Both the position numbers and the translations under genes were made by a program. Below the pieces are notes generated by a model. The model did not search any database and was not told the DNA's origin. It saw only the letters and a program-made list of their open reading frames with translations. 64,000 nucleotides of DNA from Ooceraea biroi (Eukaryota > Arthropoda > Insecta > Hymenoptera > Formicidae). Each line of letters begins with the position of its first letter. Position 1 is the first letter of the stretch. Shown here one piece after another: positions 1 through 10,567 of this stretch. The stretch lies in the NCBI RefSeq assembly GCF_003672135.1, contig NC_039518.1:4592144-4656143 (forward strand), written 5' to 3'.

Positions 1-1003
1 GACTATGTAAAACTAGGGGCCACCAGACGTTATCAAAGGCCCCGGATATATCGAAGAGCAGCGCGGCCGCGTACCTCCTCTCGGAGGCAGCCACCATACG
101 CCGTAGCTCCACGACAGCGTCCTCCGCCGACCTGCCCGGCATGAAGCCGAACTGCCTATCGGAGACCCTACCCGGCACCAGTGACGTATCCATGAGGCGC
201 ATATTAAGAAGCTTCTCGAAAAGTTTACCTACTACGGAGAGGAGACAAATGGGTCGATATGATTTAGGGTCCTTCTCATCCTTATCTTCCCCCTTCAGAA
301 GAATTCTAAGAGAAACCTCCTTCCAGATGGAGGGAAAGACGCCCCACTGAAGGCACCCATTGAACAAGCGCACTACCTGACCGGGAATGATCCTACACGC
401 AGCCTTCAGCACAGCAACCTCTACGAGATCGAGTCCTGGTGCCTTATTATTGTGAAAAGTCCTAACCGCTCGAGCCACCTCCGCCAGAGTAAAAGGCGAG
501 GCATCGGCCGTATTTGGTGCTATTCGTGCACCTTCCCTAATTTCGCGCTGCTCCAGCGTATCCCTATCTTCCCGGTCGTCCGGAACGTGGACATCCAAGA
601 GGCATTTAGCAGTCTCCTCCAAAGTCATGGTGGAGTTTTCGCCTTGCCTAAGAGTGCTCAAAACCTTCCCTACTTTTAGCTTACCGGCCTGTTGCTGGTA
701 TATGAAGCCCCAAGGCTCCTTGTTACCAGTCTGAGTGACGAATTTGCGCCAGCTCGCGACTTTTGCCTTCTGTACCTCTCGGGAATAGTTTCGCAAAGAC
801 GTGCGATATTCTCGTTTAATGTCGAGGTAAGTCGGATCGTCAGGTTCCCAGTGAAGATAGAGGTTCCTCTTCAGCCGGTATAGCCGTTTCTTGAGAACAG
901 TTAAGTTCTGTGTCCACCACGGGTTGGACTTCCTAAAGATTTTCTTCCTCGGCATAGCGGCCTCGCAAGACTCCGTAAGGATTCCCGCTAGAGTTACCGC
1001 CAT
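1..1003 (-). pseudogene. R1 ORF2, reverse-transcriptase part (partial)
   Basis: Read on the minus strand, the frame downstream of the endonuclease resumes near 1150 after a frameshift and stays open in the parts I translated. It encodes the basic linker (PRKKIFRKSNPWW, KRLYRLKRNLYLHW) and, at positions 1-60, the RT motif-A block LLFDISGAFDNVWWP, which is typical of R1-clade LINEs. The remaining RT motifs, including the FADD box, lie outside the window. The frameshift against the endonuclease frame is shared with copy B. The protein would nick 28S rDNA and prime reverse transcription from the R1 RNA 3' end. Confidence 0.82.
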
Positions 1004-2403
1004 GTCTTCAACTTCACTCGTGGAGGCAGGGTCAAGGACTTCGAGCCGCGATCCCGAGAGATCGGACAGGCTCTGGGTGAACACCTCCCAATCGGCCCGA
1101 CGCACGTTGAACCGCGTGGGTCCTGCCCACCCATCACTGCCTTTGTTGCTCTTGGCACCCTCAACCGAATGTCCACAGCGCTGTGGTCGCTGGTCGTCCA
1201 GTCGCTCCGCACGTTCCAATCCCCGATGAACTGGGTCATGGCGGGCGACGCCAGGGTTACGTCGATGTATGACGAACCCCTTGTCGCCCAATATGTGGGC
1301 GGCTGGCCAGCACGATTGACAACGCTCATACCATACGCCCGGATGAGGTCCTCGAACTTGGCCCCTCTCTCGTCTGTCCTCTGGGGACCCCAGAGGGACG
1401 ACCGCGCGTTGGCATCTACCGCCACTAATATTCTCTTCCCCCTCAGCGAATGAAACACCATCTCGAGGTGCCTGAGGTGCGTCTCAATCTCGTCGCTGTA
1501 CTGGAAGTACCATGATACAACATAGAGAGAGAACCCGGGAGCCAGCACTTCCGCACAGGCGCAATGGGTCGTGCTAAGCTGGGAGACAAAAGTCATATCC
1601 AAATGGAGATTACAGGTCGCAACCGCCGCCCACGGATAGTGCGAGCGTACAGCGGCAATCCGCATTCCTGTCCCTAAACCATAGAAGGTGTGGCTGTGGC
1701 TCTGCTTCCTGACGTATGGTTCCTGCAAGAGCAGGATGTCAAGTCGCTTTTCTGCCACAAGCTGACGCACCTCACCCGTGACTACAGCGGAACGACGCAT
1801 GTTCAGCTGCAGTACCCTAACTCCCGTGGTATTAAGCGAAAGTTTTGACGCTCGAGAGGATAACATTTCCAACCTTTCTTCAGGCGCAGAGGCCGTGGGT
1901 GTGGATGAAAGAGAAGAATCGGTCGGGACCGAAGACCTACCTGCTGTAACAACTGATGATGGAGTGTGGGGTGTATGAGGGTTCGCGGCGCGGTCGCGGG
2001 ATCCTAACTGATGATTGGCCGAGTTGAAGACTGCTCGGCCAGAAGTCCTATCTATATGCCTATATAACGCAACTAGCCTATCACATCTTTCTAAGACAAC
2101 GCGGATAGCATGAAGGCTGCAACCTTGGGCCTGTGTTCCTCCGCGCTCGGCGCCCAGGACGCGCGGGTGCACAGCACGGCGAGGCGCTCTCGAGGAGTTG
2201 GAGGCCACCGTCGAGTGCGCAGCCACGCAGGCGCGCGGGCTGACGGCAGGAACTGCCCCCGCTTCTCCTCCCGCGGCCCTACCTGTCCAAAAGCGTTGGA
2301 GCAGGCGGGCACTTTTCCTCACCGTATTTTGATATATAGACATGAGCAAGCAGAAAAGAAAGACGGTTCGCCCATCATGGGAGCCCCACCGCGGTGGGGC
2401 CAC
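994..2403 (-). pseudogene. R1 ORF2, endonuclease part
   Basis: An open frame of about 469 codons. The first ATG lies at 2343 (MSIYQNTVRK), and the longer frame begins only with a GTG. After about 190 residues of low-complexity Ser/Pro/Arg-rich sequence come APE/EEP endonuclease landmarks in order: VRVLQLNMRRS, ILLLQEPYV, VDANARSSLWG, a Y-IDVTLASP block and the catalytic SDHSAVDIRL. This is the R1-type endonuclease that normally makes the target nick in 28S DNA. The frame then runs into a short out-of-frame tail (after VPRATKA) and stops at 994, while the true continuation lies in another frame. Copy B carries the same break. Confidence 0.85.
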
Positions 2404-4362
2404 TTCCCCGTCAATAATTTATCCTAGCGACGGATACCGAAGCCGAGAAGCGGCTTGTCAGGCGGTCACTCCCTATCGGCATCATTGGCTCTACTGAAAA
2501 GAGTTACGGGATAGGCCCGCTCCATTTTGACGCAAGAGGATTAACGTCACCCCTATCGAGAGGGCGGCACCTGATCCGAACAGGCGCCTGGCCCAAACCT
2601 CAGGCTAGACGGCGCCAGGTTTACTCTGCCCAGCTGCAGGTACGAGGAAAATAGCGACCAACTAATCCTCCACTCCCCCGCCCTAACACATCAGCCTCAA
2701 CCCCAGAATTGGCTCCAGACGAACAAAGGCTCTTCCGATCGGTTCTCCCACATACCTCTACGGCTGCCCGCAGGTGCCAGGTACTAACGTCTCCTCGATT
2801 CCTGGTCGGGGGGGCTACTACTCCCCCCCTTGGCTAGTCTTCCGGGAATATTCGCTAACGATTCGACCGGGGCCCATTCGCACCCACTCTCACACCGAAT
2901 CACTCTGAGCACCTTGCTCTCCACTCACACCCTCACTCACGCATCGATCCACTCATTCACCCTGAAAATAAATGAGTTGGCCACTTTGGGATCCGTTATT
3001 GATCCGTGGCGAAGCAGTATAAGAGGGGTGCTTGCCAGCAGCCGCCGCGTGTTGCATTGCTAGCCGCAGCGTGTTGCCTTCCCTTGACTGCGGCCTAAAG
3101 TATTCAATTTCTCTTGGAGCACACAGGTCCGAAATCGACACAGCCACGGTGTTCCGTGTCGGAATTGGCGGCGTCATGTCATATGGCGGTGTTGTAGGCC
3201 CCCTGCCACGACACTCCCGCATAGACCCAATTGGGCCCGGGGACGGTCGAGTCCCAGAGGAGTTCAAGTTGAGAATGGCATGGCCGGGTCCCGTTCCCAT
3301 CACTTTTGTGAGGATTCGAATTCCGCAAGATCCAAGACACCACAATCCCACGGATTCAAACCTCTCATCCGCGGCGTTATCTCTTCGAGCCCGTGACCGG
3401 GTTACGCGGAGGTGACACCACTACCACTCATGTGTTCGAGGATTCAAGGTTTAGTGTGGTCGCGGTGTAGCGCTTTCAAAGTCGTGGCCGAAGCACACGA
3501 AAATGCAGTGAACCCGTCATGACTTTCGAAAATTCGAGTTGTGCCACAGACCATCCACCAAGATTTCAAGGATTCGAGATAAATATGGAGGTTAGGGCCG
3601 GGTCCCTGCTAGCCCTTAACGCTCATACTGTGTGGCCTGTTCCACAGCAGAGCGTCTTGGGCTCTTAGGTCGATTCCCGAACGTTACACCTGTCGAGGCC
3701 GTGTCCAGATATACGGAGCTGTGTACAGGCCGCCCCAGAACGCGGAGTTCTGCTAGGGCACACAACTCACCATCAACAGACAACATTTTAACTCCTCTTC
3801 AGGTGCTTACGTGCACGCCTTGGGAATCGGCCTGGCAGGACTTGTAAGACCGCAGGTTGTGGACCGGCGAATCCACAGACGAGCTGTTAGTCTTACTGTC
3901 CCGGGTCGCGTAGCCCCGGTATTACTACCAGAGAATACTGCGGACCACTTACGAGTTCAAGGATTCAAGGTTTATGTGGTCGCAGTGTAGTCTATTCGAA
4001 ATCGTGGCTAAGGCACACGATGTTGCCGCAGCCCACCTCTACGGGTGTTTCGGAGCGGGGCCCAGGAAGTTCGAAGTTTCGAGTTTAGCGGGCACATCGC
4101 AACGACTTTGGTGGAGGCAACACTTGCAACGGGCGGTGTATTCTATGCCGCATGGCAGTACCCCGGGTCGTCAGTTTTGCTGTGCGACTTACTTGTCGTC
4201 TTTAGGGGATTGGTTTGAGCAAACCTAGGTCCCACCAGCGCTCGTTAGCGCGTACGCCACCTTTGAGCCATGCACAAACTCGTGGTTGTACCGTGTTAGA
4301 CTCGGGACCCCGGGTGCGTCAGGCCCGTACCACAACACCAAGAAAACGTGGCCCCTGGGGGA
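2404..4362 (-). other. R1 5' leader, copy A
   Basis: About 2 kb without a convincing long ORF. It contains a module shared with the R2 leader (about 3592-3872), and two direct copies of a ~75-85 nt block (around 3425-3500 and 3953-4025) that include a GATTCAAGGTTT core followed by a GTGGTCGC box. No Cys-His zinc knuckles of an R1 ORF1 are seen in any frame I examined. The short ORFs here are mutually overlapping shadows. Confidence 0.6.
3592..3872 (-). ncRNA. leader module shared by R1 and R2 (copy A)
   Basis: Reverse-complement counterpart of 60613-60893, and similar to 54937-55212 in the R2 leader. On the minus strand it shows a GAGCTGTGT / ACACAGCTC stem enclosing a small CAGAAC-TTCGC-GTTCTG hairpin. 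This is a candidate structured RNA element. Its function, such as translation initiation or RNA processing, is not shown by the sequence. Confidence 0.5.
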
Positions 4363-4828
4363 TCACGGACCGACAGCCAGCCCAGTATCGCTTCGCCCAG
4401 TTCGCAGACAACCCCAGCGAGCAGCACAGGACAGACCGAGGAACGAGCCGAAGGACCACGCCAATATCCCGGAACAAAGAAGAAACGAGTGCAATTTTGT
4501 TTATCTTCGAGTCATTAACTTTTTTTTGTACCCTCTCAGGGGGGAGTATTGTAGGGATTTGGTGACATTATATTTAAACTTTTGGTACTACACCATATTA
4601 CACTTTTAGTTGAGTTGTCTATCTCGACTTTATATACTCCTAGTTACTTTTAACTTTCTGGGCGCGAAGTTTCGCCTTTGTTATTCAGTTACTGTTACAC
4701 GACACAGTTCTTCGGAAACCTCCGAACCACACACAAGCTTATACGAGTATACGCGAGTGATACCAATAAAACTATCATTAACAATTACATTGAGTCTTTA
4801 TTAAATCTCTACTTGTGCTAACGCTACA
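4363..4828 (+). mobile_element. 3' end and LTR of a gypsy-like retrotransposon
   Basis: A purine-rich tract (aggggggagta, ending 4549) immediately precedes a sequence that starts TGTAGGG at 4550 and ends CTACA at 4828. This is the layout of a polypurine tract followed by a 279-bp LTR with TG...CA ends. An AATAAA signal lies inside at about 4764. Upstream 4363-4549 would be internal pol 3' sequence, cut by the R1 copy at 4362. The other LTR is missing, so no target duplication can be read. The family assignment is inferred from layout only. Confidence 0.55.
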
Positions 4829-4897
4829 ATACCGACCGGCGGAGATGCTGTTGGTATATCCTTATACAATACAGGTCTTATTTTAATATTTTTACTA

Positions 4898-5656
4898 CAG
4901 GGTGTCCCGGGTTTTAACCGACAAACTGCGGGAGCATATTCTACTAGTGGAAATAAGAAAAAATTCTTATATCGAGTTTGCTTAGAAATGCTTTATTACA
5001 AAGCTATAAACCAATATTGAAAAGAAATATGAGATAAGTAACAACGGATTTTTACACAAAAATAAAAATTATGTACGCAATGATTTAGTGACGCATTTCA
5101 AAATGTTGTCCTTGCACATCGATACAAGCTAGACATCGACGTAGTATAGAATTTGTTACAGTACGACATTCCTGAAAATTTTGTTGCATCTCAGTAACTG
5201 AATTAGTAATTCGTTGCTTTAAATCTATCTGGTACTCTCCTGTTAGGAAATCTACGTTGATACTCTCGTACGGCAGCTCGTGCATTTCCGTCACAGAATC
5301 CGTACACGAAATGAATATCAGTGTATTCCTCATTTGAAAACACTTGGCATTCTGATAGTAATTGCTAGTTCACACGACGATTGAAATCTAACAGCTACTG
5401 TTGTGAAAGTAACAATCATACTGAATCGTTTCAACATAGTGAACATGAATACATGTGAATACACATAACATAAACATCTTCGACCTTCCAAATTCTACAC
5501 TATGTTCCGTTGTTACTTATCTCATATTTCTTTTCAATATTGGTTTATAACTTTGTAATAAAACATTTCTAAACAAACTCGATATAAGAATTTTTTCTTA
5601 TTTCCACTAGTAAAATATGCTCCCGCAGTTTGTCGGTTAAAACCCGGGACACCCTG
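4898..5656. mobile_element. internally deleted mariner/Tc1-like element, long TIRs
   Basis: Starts CAGGGTGTCCCGGG at 4898 and ends with its reverse complement at 5656, flanked on both sides by TA (4896-4897, 5657-5658). The terminal inverted repeats extend about 150 bp (4898-5046 against 5508-5656) with few differences. TA target duplications and CAGGGTG ends are typical of the IS630/Tc1/mariner group. The interior keeps only a C-terminal transposase scrap. Confidence 0.85.
5085..5333 (-). pseudogene. mariner-like transposase C-terminal fragment
   Basis: 82 codons ending RRCLACIDVQGQHFE. The pattern of an arginine pair, a Cys-Ile and a Gly-x-His-Phe-Glu is the C-terminus typical of insect mariner-like transposases. 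The DDE catalytic core and N-terminal helix-turn-helix are absent because the element is internally deleted. It lies wholly between the two TIRs of the 4898-5656 element, which explains its presence. It is not functional by itself. Confidence 0.65.
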
Positions 5657-6870
5657 TATATAGGGTATCTCGCTCTATCTTATTTTTATTATACAGGGTG
5701 TCGACTTTTGATTATAATATATAGGGTGTCTGATTTTAATTGATCAACCCGAAAAACTTGTAGTAATGATTTTAGAAAAATTTGACGCGATAAATTAAAC
5801 TTTATTTATTCCGATGATTAATTATAATATACTGAGAGAAACGTCATTAAAAGTGGACACTGGGTGTCCACTTTTTATTATAATATATAGGGTGTTCGAT
5901 TATAATTGACCAAACCGAAAAACTTGTATCTCTGTTTCGAGAAAAATTTGACACGATAAAGTAAACGTTATTTATTCCGATAATTAAATTGTGAAAATGA
6001 AATTTACTAAGCTATATTACTTCGCTTTCCTCTGTTAACTTCCATATCACTCAATTATATTATAATTTACAGGTCTCATTTTAAAATATAGGGTATCTCA
6101 CACTACCTTATTATATTATACAGTGTCGACTTTTGACTAATATATAGGGTGTCCGATTTTAATTGACCAACCCGAAAAACTTTTATCTCTTTCGAGAAAA
6201 ATTTGACACGTTAAATTAAACGTTATTTATTCTGATGATTAAAATGTGAAAATGAAAGTAGCTAAGCTATATTACTTCGCTTTCCTCTTTTAACTTCTAT
6301 ATCACTCAATTATATTATACCTTACAAGTCTCATTTTAAAATATAGGGTATCTCACACTACCTTATTATACATTTATCATTTGGTATTTTTAAATGATCT
6401 TTGAAATTGATATTGTTACTTATGTATGCGGTTTCGTTTTATAGAATGTGACTTATCGATGTTGAGGATTGCACTTGAAAAGGGACCGTATACATGTATA
6501 ATATACAGGGTATCGACTTTTGACTATAATATATAGGGTGTCCGATTTTAATTGATCAACCCGAAAAACTTGTAGTTATGATTCTACAAAAATTTGACGC
6601 GATAAATTAAACTTTATTTATTCCGATAATTAAATTGTGAAAATGAAATTTACTAAGCTATATTACTTCGCTTTCCTCTGTTAACTTCCATATCATTCAA
6701 TTATATTATAATTTACAGGTCTCATTTTAAAATATAGGGTATCTCACACTACCTTATTATATTATACAGTGTCGACTTTTGACTAATATATAGGGTGTCC
6801 GATTTTAAGTGACCCACCCGAAAAACTTGTATCTCTGTTTCGAGAAAAATTTGACACGATAAAGTAAATG
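5657..6870. repeat. dispersed 'agggtgtc' satellite-like repeats
   Basis: A unit containing atatagggtgtccgatttta, then attgaccaacccgaaaaact and a tttgacacgataaa box, recurs about five times near 5727, 5891, 6147, 6537 and 6795 at uneven spacing. Longer blocks (cttcgctttcctctgttaac) recur with them. Short 'acagggtgtc' ends suggest derivation from mariner-type termini. One block is interrupted by a 6380-6491 fragment that also occurs inverted at about 10945-11065. Confidence 0.6.
6380..6491 (+). mobile_element. fragment of a dispersed retroelement (Penelope-like?)
   Basis: Matches, in inverted orientation, the insertion at 10852-11185 from a 'ggtatttttaaatgatc' start through 'gaggattgcacttgaaaag' and 'ggaccgta'. 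The 10.9-kb copy continues into 'cggccgaaacgttgtg', a type of end I associate with Penelope-like elements. That family name is inference from memory of such ends. No reverse-transcriptase domain is present here. Confidence 0.4.
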
Positions 6871-6967
6871 TTACTACAAAATGTGTGAAATCACAACAAA
6901 ATTACCTTTTTAAAAAAAGGTACAAAAAAGCGCCAAGTATACGCGCCTGAAGTTCTTTCAAAAAAGG

Positions 6968-7954
6968 ACTCTACAAAACTAATGATATGAACAAATTGCG
7001 CCAACTACAATAGGTACTTATGCAAACCAGAAAATCTATTACTTTATTATTACTCTTTGGCCGATATTCATTGTTGATTCTGATTTAAGACCATCTTAAG
7101 TACAATCATAAGATATTTGAAACCAATCACACAGTCGTATTAGCATCTTAAGACATTACTTCAGACCGTCTGGAAATAAGAACGGACTGTGAATACTGGC
7201 CTTTGATATTAAAAAATAAAGGACATAATAATATTAAGCAGATATTTTTATACGAATAAATATTTTAATACATATAAATATATTTATTAATACAAATGTT
7301 TTTTCAAAATACTTGGCGCTGCTAAACCGAATCAAAAATTGTCTTAGTATTTATATAATCTAAAGATTGCAATAATTTCCTTAGACTCTAAATTACATAA
7401 TAACTCACTGAAATACATATATGTACAAATGTAGTTAAACTTATTCTATGCTTAATTCTAATGGCACACACACATACACACACACACGCACGCACGCACA
7501 CACGCACACGTACACATACACACACACGCACACGCACACGCACGCATTCACAAGAGAGAAGGAAAGAGAATAAGGAAATTAACATATTGATTCGGTTTAG
7601 CAGCGCCAAGTATTTTGAAAAAACATTTGTATTAATAAATATATTTATATGTATTAAAATATTTATTCGTATAAAAATATCTGCTTAATATTATTATGTC
7701 CTTTATTTTTTAATATCAAAGGCCAGTATTCACAGTCCGTTCTTATTTCCAGACGATCTGAAGTAATGTCTTAAGATGCTAATACGACTGTGTGATTGGT
7801 TTCAAATATCTTATGATTGTACTTAAGATGGTCTTAAATCAGAATCAACAATGAATATCGGCCAAAGAGTAATAATAAAGTAATAGATTTTCTGGTTTGC
7901 ATAAGTACCTATTGTAGTTGGCGCAATTTGTTCATATCATTAGTTTTGTAGAGT
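6968..7954. mobile_element. foldback element with 368-bp arms and a (CA)n-rich loop
   Basis: The arms 6968-7335 and 7587-7954 are nearly exact reverse complements (coordinates sum to 14922). They enclose a 251-bp spacer (7336-7586) with a long CA/CG microsatellite. No transposase is encoded. Similar 'gcgccaagta' motifs recur in the neighbouring element at 9930-10536, suggesting a nonautonomous family. No clear target duplication was identified. Confidence 0.75.
7463..7551. repeat. (CA)n/(CG) microsatellite
   Basis: Alternating cacaca with interspersed cgcacg units in the loop of the foldback element. The ORFs read through it on both strands are low-complexity artefacts. Confidence 0.9.
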
Positions 7955-8105
7955 ACATGTATACAGAATGATAAACTATACTAGTACGATTATCTTGTAA
8001 CTTTTATGATTGCCTGTAATGACTATCGTTGCACAGCATTTTCTAACCTGCGCACAAAACAATACATAACAATAGCAATATCGTCGTTACGAGGAAAATA
8101 AGGAT

Positions 8106-8249
8106 AATATTTCATATGTTGTACGACAAGCTTTGTCGGACGTATTAATTGGCTATCAGATAGAGAAGTTTTAGGATTCCTAAACATTCTCTATATGATA
8201 ACCAGTTAATACGTCCGACAAAGCTTGTCGTACGACACATGAAATATTA
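8106..8249. repeat. hairpin MITE-like palindrome
   Basis: Two arms of about 60 bp (aatatttcat...cagatagaga against tctctatatg...gaaatatta) separated by about 20 bp. The arms share ttgtacgacaagctttgtcg and its complement. There is no coding content. It is probably a short nonautonomous DNA element. Confidence 0.6.
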
Positions 8250-9143
8250 GTCTCGGTCTATAATAAGCTTTTTATGATTGAATATAATAAGCTTTTCTCT
8301 TTTTTATAGAATTGGTATACAGAGCCAATTTTCACTTGCTACGTTACTATACAAGGAATTAAAGAAAGAGTCAACTTTATTCGTTTTATGTGACAAACTT
8401 ACGACGAAGAGCATAATGTCCGGCGTAGATAGAATAGGTAAAGGTTAGGATTACAGATCCGCGTTATAAAGAACATGCTGAACGCGTTCTCAATCCATAA
8501 GCCACCAAAGATGGCGTCACTTCGTTAAAATATAACAGCAATTAATAATAGTATACATACTTGACAAAATAAAGCAGATTTCGATAAAGAATAGCACTCT
8601 AATAGAGACACGTCGAGACACGTCGAGACTACGAAACTTCTTCTTCGTGTTAATGGCGCGCAGTTCCATGAACTGAATCGGCCATGCCGAACCAATAGTC
8701 GGTGGAGACTACGAAACGAAGAGCAAGAAGTAACAATAACAAATGACGATCTTTACTCTCAACATAGTGTTCTGTAAATTTTAACAGATAAAACTTGTCA
8801 CTAATAATACGGAACATATCTATTGTGTAAAATAAAAAATAGGTGCACAATGTGTAATTTTTACACTTTTTTTAGTTGTTTTAAAAATTTAACACTTGAG
8901 TTGAATTAACACAACAGCAACATGTTAAATTAACACATGAATGTGTGAAGTAAATATTTAACACAAAAATGTTAACCGCCATATTTTTTAACAAGAAAAC
9001 ACAAATTTTCCAACTGTGTAGTAGGTTTAGTGTTAAAGATACAATCACTTTTCGAGATAATATACTCCACGGATATTGCTTTTTTTACTTTTTTTTGAAA
9101 AAGGTAATTTTATCGTAAAACTTATACTAAGCTTTTTCACTGT
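8250..9143. other. no gene recognised
   Basis: AT-rich. Contains cacgtcgaga direct duplicates at about 8608-8630 and several tgttaaattaacac-type short palindromic repeats at 8890-8990, compatible with a decayed MITE. No ORF with recognisable similarity was found. Confidence 0.4.
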
Positions 9144-9206
9144 AACACACACGCGCGCGCGCGCACACGCACACGCACACGCACGCACACACACACACAC
9201 ACACGA
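9144..9206. repeat. (CA)n/(CG)n microsatellite
   Basis: cgcgcgcgcg followed by cacgcacacg and (ac)n. Simple sequence. Confidence 0.9.
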
Positions 9207-9239
9207 GGTGTAAATCCGACCGTGCACCTCCACGCGGCA

Positions 9240-9558
9240 CACCTTGGGTAATGCTAATGCCGGCGGTACTGTAACTTTCAGGCCTCATAACTCGAAAAGT
9301 ATTTAACGAAAAAATACTTTAGTGTGTTTTGGAAAGCTCTCAAGGTCAGCTACAAGAATATGCAATGAAAAATTAGGGTTTCCATTTAAGAAATTGAAGG
9401 TGACCTTCACGTAACTTTAACGTCATTCAAGGTCATACCAATACTACTACGTAATGCGTCACTTAAGACCCTACAACTTTTGTATGTAACATTTATCACG
9501 AAAATGTGTATTTTACCAAATAAATGCCTGATACGGTCGCTCTATAACACCCTGTATA
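9240..9558. mobile_element. one-ended mariner-type MITE relic
   Basis: Contains the 'gaaggtgacctt' and 'caaggtcata' blocks seen in the mariner-type palindromes elsewhere in the window (32.6-33.5 kb). It ends with acaccctgtata, a mariner-type terminus, at about 9547-9558. The matching left terminus was not found. Confidence 0.45.
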
Positions 9559-9929
9559 TAATACTCATAATTGTGCACTAAAATTATATTCGATTTGTTA
9601 AAATATATAAGCTGTTTATGATATAATTTTAAATTAAATTAATATTGAGTAATGTGTTACATTTATTTTCCATTTCTTAATTTAAATTTTATAAACTTAA
9701 CAGTGGTGTGATATCATTAGATATACATCTGCTTTATTTTAGTTATACAACTTGTCTAACTTATAATTATTATTCTCTAACTTACAATAATATGATTATC
9801 TAAATATATGCGATATAGATATTCAAAATTCTTTTAAACCAGATTTTTGCGTGTTTGCGATATTAATGATATTGAATATATGTTTCATTAATCATGAAAT
9901 TTTCCAGTTTCATTTTATCCCATTAAAAA

Positions 9930-10536
9930 AAACCTTACAAAGGTGAAAAAAGTACGCCAAGTACATAAAAAGTTCCAAGTTGTACGCAACAAAACGTTTA
10001 AAAAACTATTTACTTGTACGCAACAAAGGTTTAAAAAATCTATTTATAAAAATCAAAACTAAATATGAAATCAATAGTTAACTAGCCAAGTACCTCGAAG
10101 CAATTATTTAGTGTCAGTATTTTATCCAAATGTTTTCCATTCATACTTCCTTATATACAACAAAATATTTAAAAAAATATTTATTATAAACATCAAAACT
10201 ATCTCTCTCTAAATATGAAATCAATTGTTAATTATCTAGAAGTACTTAGAAGTACCTAGAAGTACCTATTTTATCTAAATATTTCCCATGCATACTCTCT
10301 TATCGTATGACGACATTGAAGTACTTGGCGTCCCTCGGTCCTATTGGACATTTCTTCTTGTAAATATTTTCCAAATCTTACAATTACATGTAAAGTACAG
10401 ATTATAGGTAGGACAGTACATTTTAATGCGAACCGGGTACAAGTAAATAGTTTTTTAAACGTTTTGTTGCGTACAGCTTGGGATTTTTTATATACTTGGC
10501 GTACTTGTTTCACCTTTGTAAGGTTTTTTTTAGTGA
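9930..10536. mobile_element. nonautonomous element with ~95-bp TIRs
   Basis: The sequence from 9930 (aaaaaaaaccttacaaaggt, gtacgccaagtacat, gtacgcaacaaaacg) is found in reverse complement at about 10440-10536 with minor differences. The interior carries further partial repeats (gtacgcaacaaaggttt, aaatatgaaatcaat twice) and no transposase. Confidence 0.65.
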
Positions 10537-10567
10537 GATCTCATTGCTCTTTGTAAAAATGTTTTCT

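Larger units (their letters stand above)
1..4362 (-). mobile_element. R1: R1-clade retrotransposon, copy A (truncated by window edge)
   Basis: This is an inverted, nearly collinear copy of the R1 at 60123-64000. Positions p and q satisfy p+q of about 64481 at the endonuclease and 64485 at the 5' end. The sense strand is minus. It consists of a leader of about 1.96 kb (2404-4362), an APE-type endonuclease (994-2403), a linker and the first reverse-transcriptase motifs (1-1003). The 5' terminus is inferred at 4362 because similarity to copy B stops there. Copy B starts at that same base directly against 28S rDNA, whereas this copy abuts the 3' end of a gypsy-like element, so it is not at the canonical 28S site. 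No gag-like ORF1 with zinc knuckles is visible upstream of the endonuclease. It cannot be full length within the window. Confidence 0.88.

Noticed and set aside
2091..2427. Possible R1 ORF1 in the leader-proximal region
   Set aside because: Short overlapping frames in both strands, no zinc knuckles; more likely the low-complexity N-terminus of the endonuclease frame.
7388..7688. Long ORFs on both strands through the (CA)n tract
   Set aside because: Encode only His/Thr/Arg or Val/Cys/Arg runs from dinucleotide repeats; no gene evidence.
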